From NCBI GenBank assembly GCA_900637135.1, contig LR134353.1:2666001-2730000 (forward strand): a stretch of DNA of 64,000 bases, given 5' to 3'. Below, in pieces: positions 20,586 to 30,158 of the stretch. The notes under the pieces were generated by a model. That model was not told the DNA's origin. It saw nothing but the letters and a program-made list of their open reading frames with translations, and did no database searches. Origin of the DNA: Mycolicibacterium flavescens (GTDB lineage: Bacteria > Actinomycetota > Actinomycetes > Mycobacteriales > Mycobacteriaceae). The position numbers were made by a program, and so were the translations under genes. Positions within the stretch are counted from its first letter, which is position 1, and each line of letters begins with the position of its first letter.

Positions 20586-21277
20586 GGCAGGGATACGGAG
20601 CCGACGTTGGCGGATGCGGCGGAGATGACGGCCTCGCTGGCCTGTTGGCTCGCCGTCTGCCAGGACACCGCGGCCGGATACTGGCCCCACGTGCTGTTGA
20701 ACATGCCGATCAGCACCGCCCGGTTGTCGGGGGTGATCACGTACACCGGGCCGCCCGAGTCGCCCTTCTGGCTGACCACACCGTTGGCCATCGTGAACCA
20801 GCCGTTGTTGACGGCCTCGACGTTGCCGCAGCTCTCGCCGGTGACCACGCCGAAATGGCACACCGGCTGCCCGGCCGTCGGCACGACACCGAGGTCGGCC
20901 ACCAGCACCTTGCCGCCCGGCAGCACGTCGTTGACCGCGACGTCGGGTGCGAGCGCGATCGCCTCCCAGTCGGCGATCTGGTGATTGGTGTCGACGGTCG
21001 CACCGTTGGGGGTGTTGTCGCGGTACACCGTCTGCATACCGATGAGGTTGCCGTTGCGGTCGCGCACCGGCCCACTGCCTCGGCAATGGCCTGCGGTGAA
21101 CGCGATCCGGGTCGCCGGATCGACATAACCCAGCGTGCAGACGTTGTTGTCCTGGCGAATCTCCATGCCGGGATAGACCAGGACGCCCGGGTTGGCCTGC
21201 GCGGGCGCCGACATCAGCGCAACCGCGGTGATCGGGGCGGCCAGCGCCGCCAGTACCCGTAGCGAATGTCGGCGCAC
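20582..21277 (-). CDS. Secreted S1 (trypsin-like) serine protease homologue (Rv1815-like)
   Basis: 231-residue exported protein. From the GTG at 21277 (GGAG eight bases before) a signal peptide of about 28 residues ends MSAPAQA. The mature part has the chymotrypsin-like triad: TAGHC with H64, a candidate D103 in HQIADWEAIAL and GDSGGP with S174. Cysteines C47/C65 and C140/C150 are placed to form disulfides. The active-site motifs are intact, so it is likely an active protease outside the membrane. The substrate is unknown. Confidence 0.93.
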   Translation of the reverse strand: MRRHSLRVLAALAAPITAVALMSAPAQANPGVLVYPGMEIRQDNNVCTLGYVDPATRIAFTAGHCRGSGPVRDRNGNLIGMQTVYRDNTPNGATVDTNHQIADWEAIALAPDVAVNDVLPGGKVLVADLGVVPTAGQPVCHFGVVTGESCGNVEAVNNGWFTMANGVVSQKGDSGGPVYVITPDNRAVLIGMFNSTWGQYPAAVSWQTASQQASEAVISAASANVGSVSLP

Positions 21278-21462
21278 TGTCGTCTCCGCTCGTCGTGCCG
21301 ATGAAGTTTCGGCACCGGCGCGTTGTGAGCCGCTTACCGGGTCGGGAGAGCCGACAATCACCGCCCGACCAGGAGCAACCACTCGACGATGGTCCCGTCA
21401 CTTGCCCATCGGTGAAGGTCACAGAGACGTTACGCCCCGGCCGCGGTTTCGGCACGGGACAG

Positions 21463-22881
21463 CTACGAATCGAAACCGAGGCCTAGCGCATCCAGCGTCC
21501 GCAAATAGGCGTTCCGGCGTCCGGCGGCGTGGTCGGCCCGGTCGAGTGACCACCGGGTCGCCTGGATGCCGACGGTGGCCAGCGGCTCGGGAGGGAACGG
21601 CAGTGGACGCTCGCGCACCATCTGCAGTTCGGTGCGCGGCGTGGGCCGGCCTTCGAGCAGGTCCAGGCACACGTCGGCGGCGAACCGGGAAGCGCCAACG
21701 CCCAGTCCGGTGAAGCCGTTGACGTATGCGACGCGGCCGTCCCTGGCCAGCCCCCAGTGCGCGCAGAACCGGGTGTTGGTGTCGATCGCGCCGGCCCACC
21801 GATGACTGAATCGGACGTCGTCGAGTTGCGGGAAGGTCAAAAAGAAGTGCTCGGCCAGCCGGCGGTAGCTCGCAGGCCGGTCCTCGTAGCGGGGCCGCAC
21901 TTTGCGCCCGAAGTGGTAGACGGCGTCGTACCCGCCCCAGACGATCCGGTTGTCCGCGGTGAGGCGGTAGTAGTGGAACTGGTTGGCGCAGTCGTCGATT
22001 CCCTGCCTGCCGCGCCAGCCGATGCGGCCCCGCTGGTCGTCGGTGAGCGGTTCGGTGGCCAACACGTAGTCGTACACCGGCACCGTATGCAGCCAGTTGC
22101 GCTTGAGCAGGCTCGGATAGACGTTGGTCGCGAGCACTGCTTGCCGCGCGGTGACGACGGCCTGGCCGGTCTGCATACGCAACCCGACGCCACCGGAATC
22201 CAGCCGGACGGCGTTGGTGTGCTCGTAGAGGCGCACCCCCGCGTCCTGGCACGCCCTGGCGAGTTCGAACACCAGCTTGGCGGGGTGCACGATCGCGCAG
22301 GTGTGGGCGTCGATCAGGCCGGCGAGGTAGGTCGGTGAGGCCACCTCGTCGCGAACCTGGGTGGTGTCGAGGAACTCCCCCTCGCCGTCGGCCGCGGCCT
22401 GGCGCAACCACTCCACCTGATGCGGTTCGGTGGCCACTGTCAGGGTGCCGGTGCGCTGCCAGTCGGTGTCGAGGCCCAGTTCGGCGATCTCGGCCTGCAT
22501 ACCGTCGAGGTTGTCCAAGCCCATTTCCTCGAGAACGTCGAAGTCGTTGGGCCAGCGTGCCTTTCCGTTCGCGGTGCCGTGCGTCAGGCTGGCATCGACG
22601 AAGCCTCCATTGCGGCCCGACGCTGCCCAGCCCACCCGGTTGGCTTCGATGAGCACGATGCGCTGATCGGGGTCGCGTCGCGCGGCGTGCAGCGCGGTCC
22701 ACAAGCCGGTGTATCCGCCCCCGACGACGATCAGGTCGCAGGTGACCGGCTTCGTCAGGGCGGGGAACTGCGGCCGCGGCGGGCCGACGCGCTCGTCCAG
22801 CCACACCGAGCCCAACGTGCTTGTCGCCAGCGAACGTTCGACCAGACCGGCGTCGACCGGGGCGTCGAAGACGGTTTTCAC
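21463..22881 (-). CDS. FAD-dependent amino acid/amine oxidase family protein (DAO fold)
   Basis: 472-residue flavoprotein of the DAO/GlpD family. From the GTG at 22881 (VKTVFDAPVDAGLVERSLAT) the FAD motif GGGYTG lies at residues 54-59, with ASGRNGGFVDA after it and FTGLGVGASRFAADVCLDLL near the C-terminus. The layout resembles gamma-glutamylputrescine oxidase and related deaminating oxidases. The frame extends to 23040, but the extra residues are low-complexity basic sequence. It follows the sterol-desaturase-like gene on the same strand. Confidence 0.88.
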   Translation of the reverse strand: MKTVFDAPVDAGLVERSLATSTLGSVWLDERVGPPRPQFPALTKPVTCDLIVVGGGYTGLWTALHAARRDPDQRIVLIEANRVGWAASGRNGGFVDASLTHGTANGKARWPNDFDVLEEMGLDNLDGMQAEIAELGLDTDWQRTGTLTVATEPHQVEWLRQAAADGEGEFLDTTQVRDEVASPTYLAGLIDAHTCAIVHPAKLVFELARACQDAGVRLYEHTNAVRLDSGGVGLRMQTGQAVVTARQAVLATNVYPSLLKRNWLHTVPVYDYVLATEPLTDDQRGRIGWRGRQGIDDCANQFHYYRLTADNRIVWGGYDAVYHFGRKVRPRYEDRPASYRRLAEHFFLTFPQLDDVRFSHRWAGAIDTNTRFCAHWGLARDGRVAYVNGFTGLGVGASRFAADVCLDLLEGRPTPRTELQMVRERPLPFPPEPLATVGIQATRWSLDRADHAAGRRNAYLRTLDALGLGFDS

Positions 22882-22918
22882 ACAGCGCAGATTACGGCGC
22901 GCAGAGGCGCTGCGTGGC

Positions 22919-23848
22919 TCAGGCGCTGATGGGGGCCGACGGCTGCTCTGCCACGAGCGGCGGTCGCGCCGGCGCCCACCCGGGCGGGCCGAACATGTAG
23001 CCCAGCCTGTCGCGCCACCGCCGCGCCCTGCGGATGTCACGCGCGATCGCCACGTACTCGTGTGTCTGCAACGTCCAGATGTTGTAGGTGTCGACCTGCT
23101 TGGTCAGCCCGTAGTGCGGGCGGACCGTCTCGGCCGCAAAGCTGCCGAACAGCCGATCCCACAGGACGAAGATGCCGCCGTAGTTCTTGTCGAGGTACTG
23201 CTGGTCCATGCCGTGGTGCACCCGGTGGTGCGACGGCGTATTGAACACGAATTCAATTGGGCCCCAGAGCTTCCCGATGCGTTCGGTGTGGATCCAGAAC
23301 TGGTAGATCAGGTTGATGGAGAAGCTGGCGAAGACGATCCACGGCGGTACGCCGAACAGCGGCAGCAGCGCCCGCAGGAACACGTCACCGCTGATGTTCC
23401 ACTTCTGCCGCAGTGCGGTGGCGAAGTTGAAGTACTGGCTGGAGTGGTGCGCTTGATGAGTGGCCCAGATCAGCCGCACCCGGTGCGCCATCCGGTGATA
23501 GACGTAGTAGAGCAGGTCCACCCCGACGATCGCGATCACCCACGTGTACCACGCATTTGCGGGTAGCTGCCACGGCGCGACGTAGACGAACAACGCCGCA
23601 TAGCCCAGCAGCGCGATGAAGTTCAGCACCCCGCTCGTGCCGATCGAGACCACGCCCATCCAGATGCTGGCCCACGCGTCGGACCGCTGATACGCACCGG
23701 CCGGTGCACGATCGGCCTCCTCGTGGGCCAACTTGCGGGCGGCCGCCCACTCGATGACCAGCAGCAGCAGGAAGAACGGCACCGCGAAGACCACGGGATC
23801 GTGCATCAACGGCGGCAATACGTGCGAGAAGGCGCCACTCACATCCAC
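22919..23848 (-). CDS. erg3: Sterol desaturase / fatty acid hydroxylase family membrane protein (Erg3, Rv1814-like)
   Basis: 309-residue integral membrane di-iron enzyme. The histidine clusters are present in order: YHRMAHR, ATHQAHHSSQYFN and PSHHRVHHGMDQ. Hydrophobic helices surround them (VFAVPFFLLLLVIEWAAARK). The family inserts double bonds or hydroxyls into sterols or other lipids; mycobacteria do not make sterols by a full pathway, so the natural substrate is uncertain. It lies 28 bases after the carboxylesterase gene, probably in one operon with it and the DAO-fold oxidase. Confidence 0.92.
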   Translation of the reverse strand: MDVSGAFSHVLPPLMHDPVVFAVPFFLLLLVIEWAAARKLAHEEADRAPAGAYQRSDAWASIWMGVVSIGTSGVLNFIALLGYAALFVYVAPWQLPANAWYTWVIAIVGVDLLYYVYHRMAHRVRLIWATHQAHHSSQYFNFATALRQKWNISGDVFLRALLPLFGVPPWIVFASFSINLIYQFWIHTERIGKLWGPIEFVFNTPSHHRVHHGMDQQYLDKNYGGIFVLWDRLFGSFAAETVRPHYGLTKQVDTYNIWTLQTHEYVAIARDIRRARRWRDRLGYMFGPPGWAPARPPLVAEQPSAPISA

Positions 23849-23876
23849 TTCGAAACCTCCGGGCCCAGCATACGTC

Positions 23877-25430
23877 TCAGCGAAAACTCAGCACTTGATC
23901 GCCCCACGCGGTGCGTAGATCGTGGTCGAGGTCGTCGACCACCCTGTCCTCGGCGTCGATGAGCAAGGTGGCGCGATCGGAGGTGCGGTACGGCCGCCAC
24001 ACCGGGTCGCCGGCGAAGCCCGCGGGTGTGCCGTCGACGGCGAAGTTCACCCAGCGCCGCCGGATGCGCGCCGAGACCTCCTTCCCCGTCCTGCGCCCGC
24101 CGAGCTTGAAGGTCGGATCCCTGGGGCCGGCGACCAGATTGCCCCAGACGTACGGCAATTCGGTCGCGTGCGCGGCGCCGAGCCGCAGCAGCCGCAACAT
24201 CGGGGTGGCGAAGTCGAATCGGTAGAGGTACACGGGTGCGACCTCGCGATGACCCTCGGCGAACCAGACCGACGGCATCCGGAACCCGATATCGCGCGCG
24301 ACGCCCATACCGATGGTCTTTCCTCGGCCCCGGTACGCCGCGCGGATCTGCTGTTCGTCGGGCAGCTGCAGGTCGGGTTGTTCGGCGGCGATCTCGGCGA
24401 ACATCGCCCGGATCGCCTTGGGCGTGATCGGCATCAGCGGCGACTTCATCCAGCGGAAGAGTGCGGCTTCGTGCTTGTTGGTGCCGATGATCAGCGGCAC
24501 CGGGAGGGTGCGCCCATCCCGGGCGAGCTGGACCGGATGCGCAGGCACCACATCGCCGTCGATGATCGGCGCGAACGCCAGCGTGCCAGGGGTGCTCACC
24601 GGGATGTGGTCGAAAACCTGCTTGGAGGCGGTCATCAGCGCGGAGGTGGGCACCGAAACCAACTGCTGGGCGTCGCTGGAGCTCAGCCCGAGCCGGTCGA
24701 GCAACAGCGCTGCCACCCGTTGCGAGCGCTCGCGGTCGTAGACCGAGGTCGCCGGTGAGCTCTGCGCGATCGCCGCGCCGAACAGGCCGGCGGCGGCCGG
24801 GCTGGCCAGCAGCGTGGTGATGATCCCGCCACCGGCGGATTCTCCGAAGACGGTGACGCGGTTCGGGTCTCCTCCGAACCCGGCGATGTTGTCGCGCACC
24901 CACTGCAGCGCGAACAGCACGTCGCGCAGGCCGAGGTTGGTGGCGAAGTCGTCGCTCACCGCCGACAGGTCCAGGAAGCCCAACGCTCCGAGGCGGTAGT
25001 TCACCGTGACGATCACGGCGTCGCCGTCGGCGGCGAGCGTGCGGCCGTGATAGAGCGGCTGCGCCGACGAACCGAGGACGTAGGCGCCGCCGTGCACCCA
25101 CACCATCACCGGTTTGCCCGCGCCCGGCTCGATGTTCGATGCCGCCCACACGTTCAGGCTCAGGCAGTCGTCGCCCTGCGGAGCGCCGAGGTCGATCGGG
25201 ATGCGCGGGTCCGTCGGCTGCGGGCACACCGGGCCGACCGTCGTGGCGTCCGCCGGTTCGGACCAGCGCTGCGGCGGTTCGGGCGCCCGCCACCGCCGCT
25301 CACCCGCAGGCGGGGCTGCGAACCGGAGCCCCTTCCACACCTTCACGGTGCCGTCGTCGAGGCCGCGAACCGGTCCGTACGCGGTGTCGACGACGAGCGC
25401 GTCGTCGCTGCCCCGTGCCCCTGCGGTCAC
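23877..25430 (-). CDS. Carboxylesterase, type B
   Basis: 517-residue alpha/beta hydrolase. The oxyanion region VMVWVHGGAYVLGSSAQ and the nucleophile elbow VTVFGESAGGGI (serine 178 from this start) are intact; GTNKHEAALF and LPYVWGNL are in the C-terminal part of the family. The GTG at 25430 has GGAG five bases ahead; an upstream ATG at 25466 is in frame but has no ribosome site. No signal peptide is apparent. It would hydrolyse carboxylic esters or possibly carbamates. It is divergent from the SMR pair. Confidence 0.92.
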   Translation of the reverse strand: MTAGARGSDDALVVDTAYGPVRGLDDGTVKVWKGLRFAAPPAGERRWRAPEPPQRWSEPADATTVGPVCPQPTDPRIPIDLGAPQGDDCLSLNVWAASNIEPGAGKPVMVWVHGGAYVLGSSAQPLYHGRTLAADGDAVIVTVNYRLGALGFLDLSAVSDDFATNLGLRDVLFALQWVRDNIAGFGGDPNRVTVFGESAGGGIITTLLASPAAAGLFGAAIAQSSPATSVYDRERSQRVAALLLDRLGLSSSDAQQLVSVPTSALMTASKQVFDHIPVSTPGTLAFAPIIDGDVVPAHPVQLARDGRTLPVPLIIGTNKHEAALFRWMKSPLMPITPKAIRAMFAEIAAEQPDLQLPDEQQIRAAYRGRGKTIGMGVARDIGFRMPSVWFAEGHREVAPVYLYRFDFATPMLRLLRLGAAHATELPYVWGNLVAGPRDPTFKLGGRRTGKEVSARIRRRWVNFAVDGTPAGFAGDPVWRPYRTSDRATLLIDAEDRVVDDLDHDLRTAWGDQVLSFR

Positions 25431-25549
25431 CGGAACTCCACGTCGTACGGCATGGGACTCCTCCATCGATGGAATACAGCCAGTTCAGGCTACGCGCGCG
25501 TCCGAACTGGCCGTCCGGTCAGCGGTTCCGCTCTCGCCGCACGGGCAGA

Positions 25550-25563
25550 GCCGACCGGTCGGC
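25550..25563. promoter_or_regulatory. Palindrome upstream of the SMR pump pair
   Basis: GCCGACCGGTCGGC is a perfect 14-bp palindrome ending 12 bases before the GTG start at 25576. A second inverted repeat, CCAGTTC (25480-25486) with GAACTGG (25504-25510), lies upstream. Either could bind a regulator of the pumps or of the divergent esterase. GC-rich palindromes arise easily in this genome, so the call is tentative. Confidence 0.4.
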
Positions 25564-25575
25564 TAGCTTGATCGG

Positions 25576-25911
25576 GTGCAGAAGTGGACGCTGCTGGCCG
25601 GTGCGATCGTCGTCGAGGTCGCGGCGACGCTGTCGCTGCGGGCGTCCCAGGATCATTCGGCGTGGCTTCTCGTCGTCGTCGGGGGCTACCTCGCGGCCTT
25701 CACATTTCTGACGCTGGTGTTGCGCGCCGGAGTGCCGGTCGGGGTGGCGTACGGAATCTGGGGAGCGGTCGGGACGGCGGGTACCGCGGTTCTCGCCGCT
25801 GTCCTGTTCGGTGACCCGTTCACCTGGCCGATCGTCGCCGGCATCGGCCTGATCATCGCCGGTGTGCTGCTGATCGAGTTCGGTTCGCACCGGGCGGTCG
25901 AACACCGGTGA
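25576..25911 (+). CDS. Small multidrug resistance (SMR) family transporter, subunit A
   Basis: 111-residue four-helix protein. It starts with GTG (VQKWTLLAGAIVVEVAATLS) and keeps the membrane glutamate at position 14 that couples proton and drug transport in EmrE-type pumps. Helices follow at about 30-50, 57-77 and 85-105. Its stop overlaps the start of a second SMR gene, so it probably forms a heterodimer like EbrAB-type paired SMR pumps, or the two act in opposite topologies. Confidence 0.9.
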   Translation: MQKWTLLAGAIVVEVAATLSLRASQDHSAWLLVVVGGYLAAFTFLTLVLRAGVPVGVAYGIWGAVGTAGTAVLAAVLFGDPFTWPIVAGIGLIIAGVLLIEFGSHRAVEHR

Positions 25912-26234
25912 TGTACTGGACACTGGCCGGCGCGATCGTCTTCGAGGTGTTCGCGACGCTGTCGCTGCGGGCTTCGGAGGGGTTCCGCAAGAAGGCCTGG
26001 ATCGCACCGATCGTCCTGGGTTACCTGGCGTCGTTCTATCTGCTGTGGCTGACGCTGGCGCTCGGGATGCCGGTCGGCATCGCCTACGGCGTGTGGACCG
26101 CGTGCGGCGTGGCGCTGGTCGCGGTCATCGCGCGCTTCGTGTTCACCGAACCACTGACCTGGGTGATGGCTCTGGGTATCGCGCTCGTCGTCGGCGGCGT
26201 GCTCACGATCGAGCTTGCCGGCGTCGCGCACTGA
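25911..26234 (+). CDS. Small multidrug resistance (SMR) family transporter, subunit B
   Basis: 107-residue four-helix SMR protein (MYWTLAGAIVFEVFATLSLR) with the conserved membrane glutamate at position 12. Its ATG shares a base with the TGA of subunit A (TGATG), giving translational coupling; a GTG one codon earlier is also in frame. The two subunits are clearly similar at the N-terminus. The 3' end overlaps the convergent MFS gene by 32 bases. Confidence 0.9.
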   Translation: MYWTLAGAIVFEVFATLSLRASEGFRKKAWIAPIVLGYLASFYLLWLTLALGMPVGIAYGVWTACGVALVAVIARFVFTEPLTWVMALGIALVVGGVLTIELAGVAH

Positions 26235-27414
26235 GCACACCCGACAACAACACGACCACGATGCCGGCGACCGGCACGACGAGCAGGCCGGTGCGCAGGC
26301 TCGTCGCGTCCGCGATCACCCCGATGAGCACCGGGGCGACGAGGAACCCGATGCGCATCAGCCAGGTGAGGATCGTCAGACCGCTGCCCGCTTGCAGGCC
26401 CGGCAGCTGATCCGCGGCGTGCATGGCCGACGGCACGAGGGTGGCCGCGCCGAGGCCGGCCATCGCGAAACCGGCGATCGTGCCCGGAACGGACGGGAAC
26501 GCGAGCGCCAGGCCCATACCGATCGCGGTGATCGCGCCACCCGTGCGCACCACGGTGCGTTCTCCGAACCGGTCGACCAGGCGGTCACCGACCAGCCGCC
26601 CGATGAAAAGGAATGTGACCACGGCGATGTAGCCCGACACCGCGATCGGCCCGGGCGCACCGAGCGCGTCACGCAGATACAACACGGCCCAGGAGTTGCC
26701 GGCGTCCTCGACCATCGCACCAGCCACGGCGATCAGCACCAGCCCGAGCAGCGCGGCGTACACCGCACCGCCGGCACCGCCCGCTCGGTCGGCGCGCCCC
26801 TGCCGGTAGTCGTCGTGATCGGACCCCGGGAGCAGAAAGCGGTACGCAACGATGACGACCACGCTGCACAGCACCGCTGAGAAGCCGAGATGCAGCGGGC
26901 GCGAAATGCCCAACGCGAGCGCCGTCCCGCCCATCACACCGCCGATGATCGCGCCCGCCGCCCACACCGCATGCAGCGAGTTGATGATCGAACGACCGTA
27001 GATGCGTTGCACCCGCAAGCCGTGTGCGTTCTGCGCGACGTCGGTCACCGCATCGCAGGTCCCCGCCGCGAACAGCCCGGCGGCCAACAACACCGGAGAC
27101 GTCGCCATGCCCGCGAGCATCACGAAGACACCGATTCCGATGGTGCCGACGACAGCCACCCGCGACGAGCGGTAACGCCGGATGAGCGCGGCCGCGCTCA
27201 GCCCCGCCGCCAGCGCCCCCGCCGAGAACGCGGCGACCGCCGCGCCGTACGCCGAATTGGACATCCCCAGATCGGTCTTGATCTCGGGGTAGCGCGGCAG
27301 CAGGTTCGCGAACACGGCGCCGTTGGTCAAGAACAGCGCTGCCACCGCGAGTCGAGCCCGCCGACTCTGCGCCTCGGCCGTCTCCTGTTGGTCGGGCGCC
27401 ATACCGGCCGACAC
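26203..27414 (-). CDS. Major facilitator superfamily transporter
   Basis: 403-residue twelve-helix MFS protein. It opens with a cytoplasmic segment, then ALFLTNGAVFANLLPRYPEI and SNSAYGAAVAAFSAGALAAG; the second half has GPIAVSGYIAVVTFLFIGRL and RLVGDRLVDRFGERTVVRTG, the loop-type motif between helices. The pattern resembles YbjJ/fucose-permease-like MFS members. The substrate is unknown. GTG start at 27414, with an ATG at 27402 as alternative. Its 3' end overlaps the SMR pair tail to tail. Confidence 0.88.
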   Translation of the reverse strand: MSAGMAPDQQETAEAQSRRARLAVAALFLTNGAVFANLLPRYPEIKTDLGMSNSAYGAAVAAFSAGALAAGLSAAALIRRYRSSRVAVVGTIGIGVFVMLAGMATSPVLLAAGLFAAGTCDAVTDVAQNAHGLRVQRIYGRSIINSLHAVWAAGAIIGGVMGGTALALGISRPLHLGFSAVLCSVVVIVAYRFLLPGSDHDDYRQGRADRAGGAGGAVYAALLGLVLIAVAGAMVEDAGNSWAVLYLRDALGAPGPIAVSGYIAVVTFLFIGRLVGDRLVDRFGERTVVRTGGAITAIGMGLALAFPSVPGTIAGFAMAGLGAATLVPSAMHAADQLPGLQAGSGLTILTWLMRIGFLVAPVLIGVIADATSLRTGLLVVPVAGIVVVLLSGVLSARRRQARS

Positions 27415-27522
27415 TACCCACCAGGGCCGAGGCCGGATTCAGTGCCGGTTGACTTCGCGCAGATCGGGTATGAGCGAGCCTGTGATGAGACGTGGTGACC
27501 GATTCCGGGCAAGATTGGCGAC

Positions 27523-29664
27523 ATGACAGGGCCCGCCGCGTCGCTAGTGGAGTTGGCGCGACGCTACGGTGTCGCAACCGATTACGAAGACTGGACGGGC
27601 ACGCGCATCTCCGTGGCCTCCTCGACGCTGGTCTCGGTGCTGGCCGCGTTGGGCGTCGCCGCAGGCACCGAGGACGACCGCGCCGCCGCACTCGCCGCGC
27701 ACGACCGCGAGTACTGGTCACGCCACCTTCCGCCGACGATCATTGGGCGCACCGGCGCCACTTCGACGTTCTGGGTGCACGTCACGCACGGAAACGCGGT
27801 GTCGCTGCGAATCCGACTGGAGGACGGGTCGAAGCGGACGGACCTGCCGCAACTCGAAAACAACAGGCCCCCTTACGAATTGGACGGGCGACTGGTCGGC
27901 GAGGCGACCTTCGAGACGCCCGCCGACCTGCCGATCGGATACCACCGCCTGGAGCTGCACGCCGACGGGGCGGAGTTCAGCACCCCGGTCATCGTCTCCC
28001 CCGCGTCGCTAGTGCCCCCTTCCGGCAGGAACTGGGGCCTGGCCACCCAGCTCTACAGCGTGCGGTCCGAAAAGTCCTGGGGTATCGGCGATCTGACCGA
28101 TCTGACCGATCTGGCGGTGTGGTCGGCCGCCCGACATGCCGCGGGATTCGTCCTCGTCAATCCGCTGCACGCGGCCGCTCCGGTCGCACCGATGGAGCCC
28201 TCGCCGTACCTTCCGACCTCGCGCCGGTTCGTCAACCCGATCTATCTGCGGGTCGAAGCGATCCCCGAATACGCCTATGTCCGCCGCCGCAACCGGTTAC
28301 GCAAACTGCGCGAGGCCGTGCAGTCGCGTGCCGACCGCGCCGAGCAGGTCGACCGTGACGCGGCGTGGAAGGCGAAGCGCTCGGCGCTGGAAGCGGTCTA
28401 CGAGGTACCGCGCTCGGCGGGGCGGGACCTGGCCTACGCCGCTTACCGGGAGCGCGAGGGCCGCAGCCTCGACGACTTCGCCGTCTGGTGCGCGCTGGCC
28501 GAACGGTACGGCGCCGACTGGCACCAGTGGCCTCGGCAACTGCAGCATCCTGCGGGTGACGCCGTCGCTGAGTTCGCCGCCGAGCACGCCGACTCCGTCG
28601 ACTTCCATCGCTGGCTGCAGTGGCAGCTCGACGACCAGCTCACCGCGGCGCAGGCCACCGCGCTGCAGACCGGGATGAGCCTGGGCATCATGCACGACCT
28701 CGCCGTGGGCGTGGACCCCAACGGCGCGGACTCGTGGGCCCTGCAGGATGTGCTCGCGCTCGGCGTCACAGCGGGCGCTCCTCCCGACGAGTTCAACCAG
28801 CTCGGCCAGGACTGGTCGCAACCGCCCTGGCGGCCCGACGAACTCGAGAAGCTCGCCTACGAGCCGTTCCGCGCACTCGTCAACGCGGTGCTGCGGCACG
28901 CGGGCGGTGTGCGGATCGACCACATCATCGGGTTGTTCCGGCTGTGGTGGATTCCGAACGGGGCGCGGCCCACCGACGGCACGTATGTGCGCTACGACCA
29001 CGAGGCGATGATCGGCATCGTGGCGCTCGAGGCCCACCGGGCGGGAGCCGTCGTCGTCGGCGAGGACCTCGGCACCGTCGAACCGTGGGTGCGCGACTAC
29101 CTCAATGAGCGCGGTTTGTTCGGTACCTCGATCCTGTGGTTCGAGGCCGACCGCGACGGCGCTCACGGACCGGCAGGGGCCCCGCTGGCCGCCGAGCGGT
29201 GGCGCGAGTACTGCCTGTCGGCCGTCACCACGCACGACCTGCCTCCGACCGCCGGCTATCTGGCCGGCGAACACGTCCGCCTGCGCGATGAACTCGGGCT
29301 GCTGACGCGGCCGGCCGCCGAGGAGTTGGCCGACGACCGCGAGCAGCAGAACAGCTGGCTGGACGAGCTGCGCCGCGTCGGGCTCTTGAGCGGCGACACC
29401 GAGGCCGACACCGCGCAGATCGTCGAGGCCCTGCACCGCTATCTCGGCCGCGCCCCGTCGCGCTTGCTGTCGCTGTCGCTGGCCGACGCCGTCGGCGACC
29501 TGCGCACCCAGAATCAGCCGGGCACCACCGACGAGTATCCGAACTGGCGAGTGCCGCTGGCCGGGCCGGATGGTAAGAAACTGCTGCTCGAGGACGTCTT
29601 CGACGACGTCACCGCGGCGCGGCTCGGCGAGGTCATGCGAAAAGCGGTGCGCCCGGCGGTGTAA
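27523..29664 (+). CDS. malQ: 4-alpha-glucanotransferase (amylomaltase)
   Basis: 713-residue GH77 enzyme that transfers alpha-1,4-glucan segments between oligosaccharides. An N-terminal 150-residue beta domain, as in long actinobacterial MalQ, precedes the barrel. Catalytic-site motifs are intact: GVRIDHIIGLFRLWWIPNG around the nucleophile aspartate, VVVGEDLGTVEPWVRDYL with the acid/base glutamate and SAVTTHDLPPTAGYL. It corresponds to Rv1781c in type. It stands alone in the plus direction, after the divergent MFS gene. Confidence 0.97.
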   Translation: MTGPAASLVELARRYGVATDYEDWTGTRISVASSTLVSVLAALGVAAGTEDDRAAALAAHDREYWSRHLPPTIIGRTGATSTFWVHVTHGNAVSLRIRLEDGSKRTDLPQLENNRPPYELDGRLVGEATFETPADLPIGYHRLELHADGAEFSTPVIVSPASLVPPSGRNWGLATQLYSVRSEKSWGIGDLTDLTDLAVWSAARHAAGFVLVNPLHAAAPVAPMEPSPYLPTSRRFVNPIYLRVEAIPEYAYVRRRNRLRKLREAVQSRADRAEQVDRDAAWKAKRSALEAVYEVPRSAGRDLAYAAYREREGRSLDDFAVWCALAERYGADWHQWPRQLQHPAGDAVAEFAAEHADSVDFHRWLQWQLDDQLTAAQATALQTGMSLGIMHDLAVGVDPNGADSWALQDVLALGVTAGAPPDEFNQLGQDWSQPPWRPDELEKLAYEPFRALVNAVLRHAGGVRIDHIIGLFRLWWIPNGARPTDGTYVRYDHEAMIGIVALEAHRAGAVVVGEDLGTVEPWVRDYLNERGLFGTSILWFEADRDGAHGPAGAPLAAERWREYCLSAVTTHDLPPTAGYLAGEHVRLRDELGLLTRPAAEELADDREQQNSWLDELRRVGLLSGDTEADTAQIVEALHRYLGRAPSRLLSLSLADAVGDLRTQNQPGTTDEYPNWRVPLAGPDGKKLLLEDVFDDVTAARLGEVMRKAVRPAV

Positions 29665-29741
29665 CGCCGACGCCGTCTGCTCCGGTTTCACATTCGTCAC
29701 GGCTGCGATATGTTCGCGCCGCACCGACCTGAGGAGATCAC

Positions 29742-30155
29742 GTGAACAAGCTTGTTGTGCTCAGCGGCGGGCTCGTGGCTGTCGGTTCGGCGGCACTCGT
29801 CGGCGCCGGTATCGCGATGTCGCAACCGAGCAGTGTGAACGTGGTCGGCGAACCGTACAACCGGGCGCTGCAGATCCTGAAGTCCCAGGGCGTCAAGGCC
29901 TACTTCGGCGGTTCGGTCGGCAGCGTGCTCCCCCAGGCGGAGTGCCTGGTCGACCAACAGAAGATCACCTCGGGCGGCCGGATGCTGCTAATGCTGGACT
30001 GCAGCCAGAAGGCGGCGGACTTCATCGCCGAGCAAGGTCCCTCGGGCGGTCCGACGGTCGGTCGAAACGGCGTCACCACCGTCACTCCTACCCCGGTGGT
30101 GCCGATCCAGGGCGCCCCCGGCGCGGGCACCCCGCCGCCGCCCCCGGCCGGCTAA
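29742..30155 (+). CDS. Secreted or membrane-anchored small protein, proline-rich tail
   Basis: 137-residue exported protein: GTG start with GAGGAG upstream, hydrophobic N-terminal segment (VVLSGGLVAVGSAALVGAG), then a compact domain NVVGEPYNRALQILKSQGVK with two cysteines (AECLV and LMLDCS) that may form a disulfide, and a proline-rich tail (GTPPPPPAG). The domain shape recalls a single PASTA-like fold, but I cannot confirm it. Several mycobacterial small secreted proteins share this layout. It meets the convergent SRPBCC gene with a three-base gap. Confidence 0.8.
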   Translation: MNKLVVLSGGLVAVGSAALVGAGIAMSQPSSVNVVGEPYNRALQILKSQGVKAYFGGSVGSVLPQAECLVDQQKITSGGRMLLMLDCSQKAADFIAEQGPSGGPTVGRNGVTTVTPTPVVPIQGAPGAGTPPPPPAG

Positions 30156-30158
30156 GGG

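Noticed and set aside
26203..26234. Overlap of SMR subunit B and the MFS gene as a sign of a frameshift
   Set aside because: Both proteins have full family length; a 32-base tail-to-tail overlap is ordinary in compact genomes.
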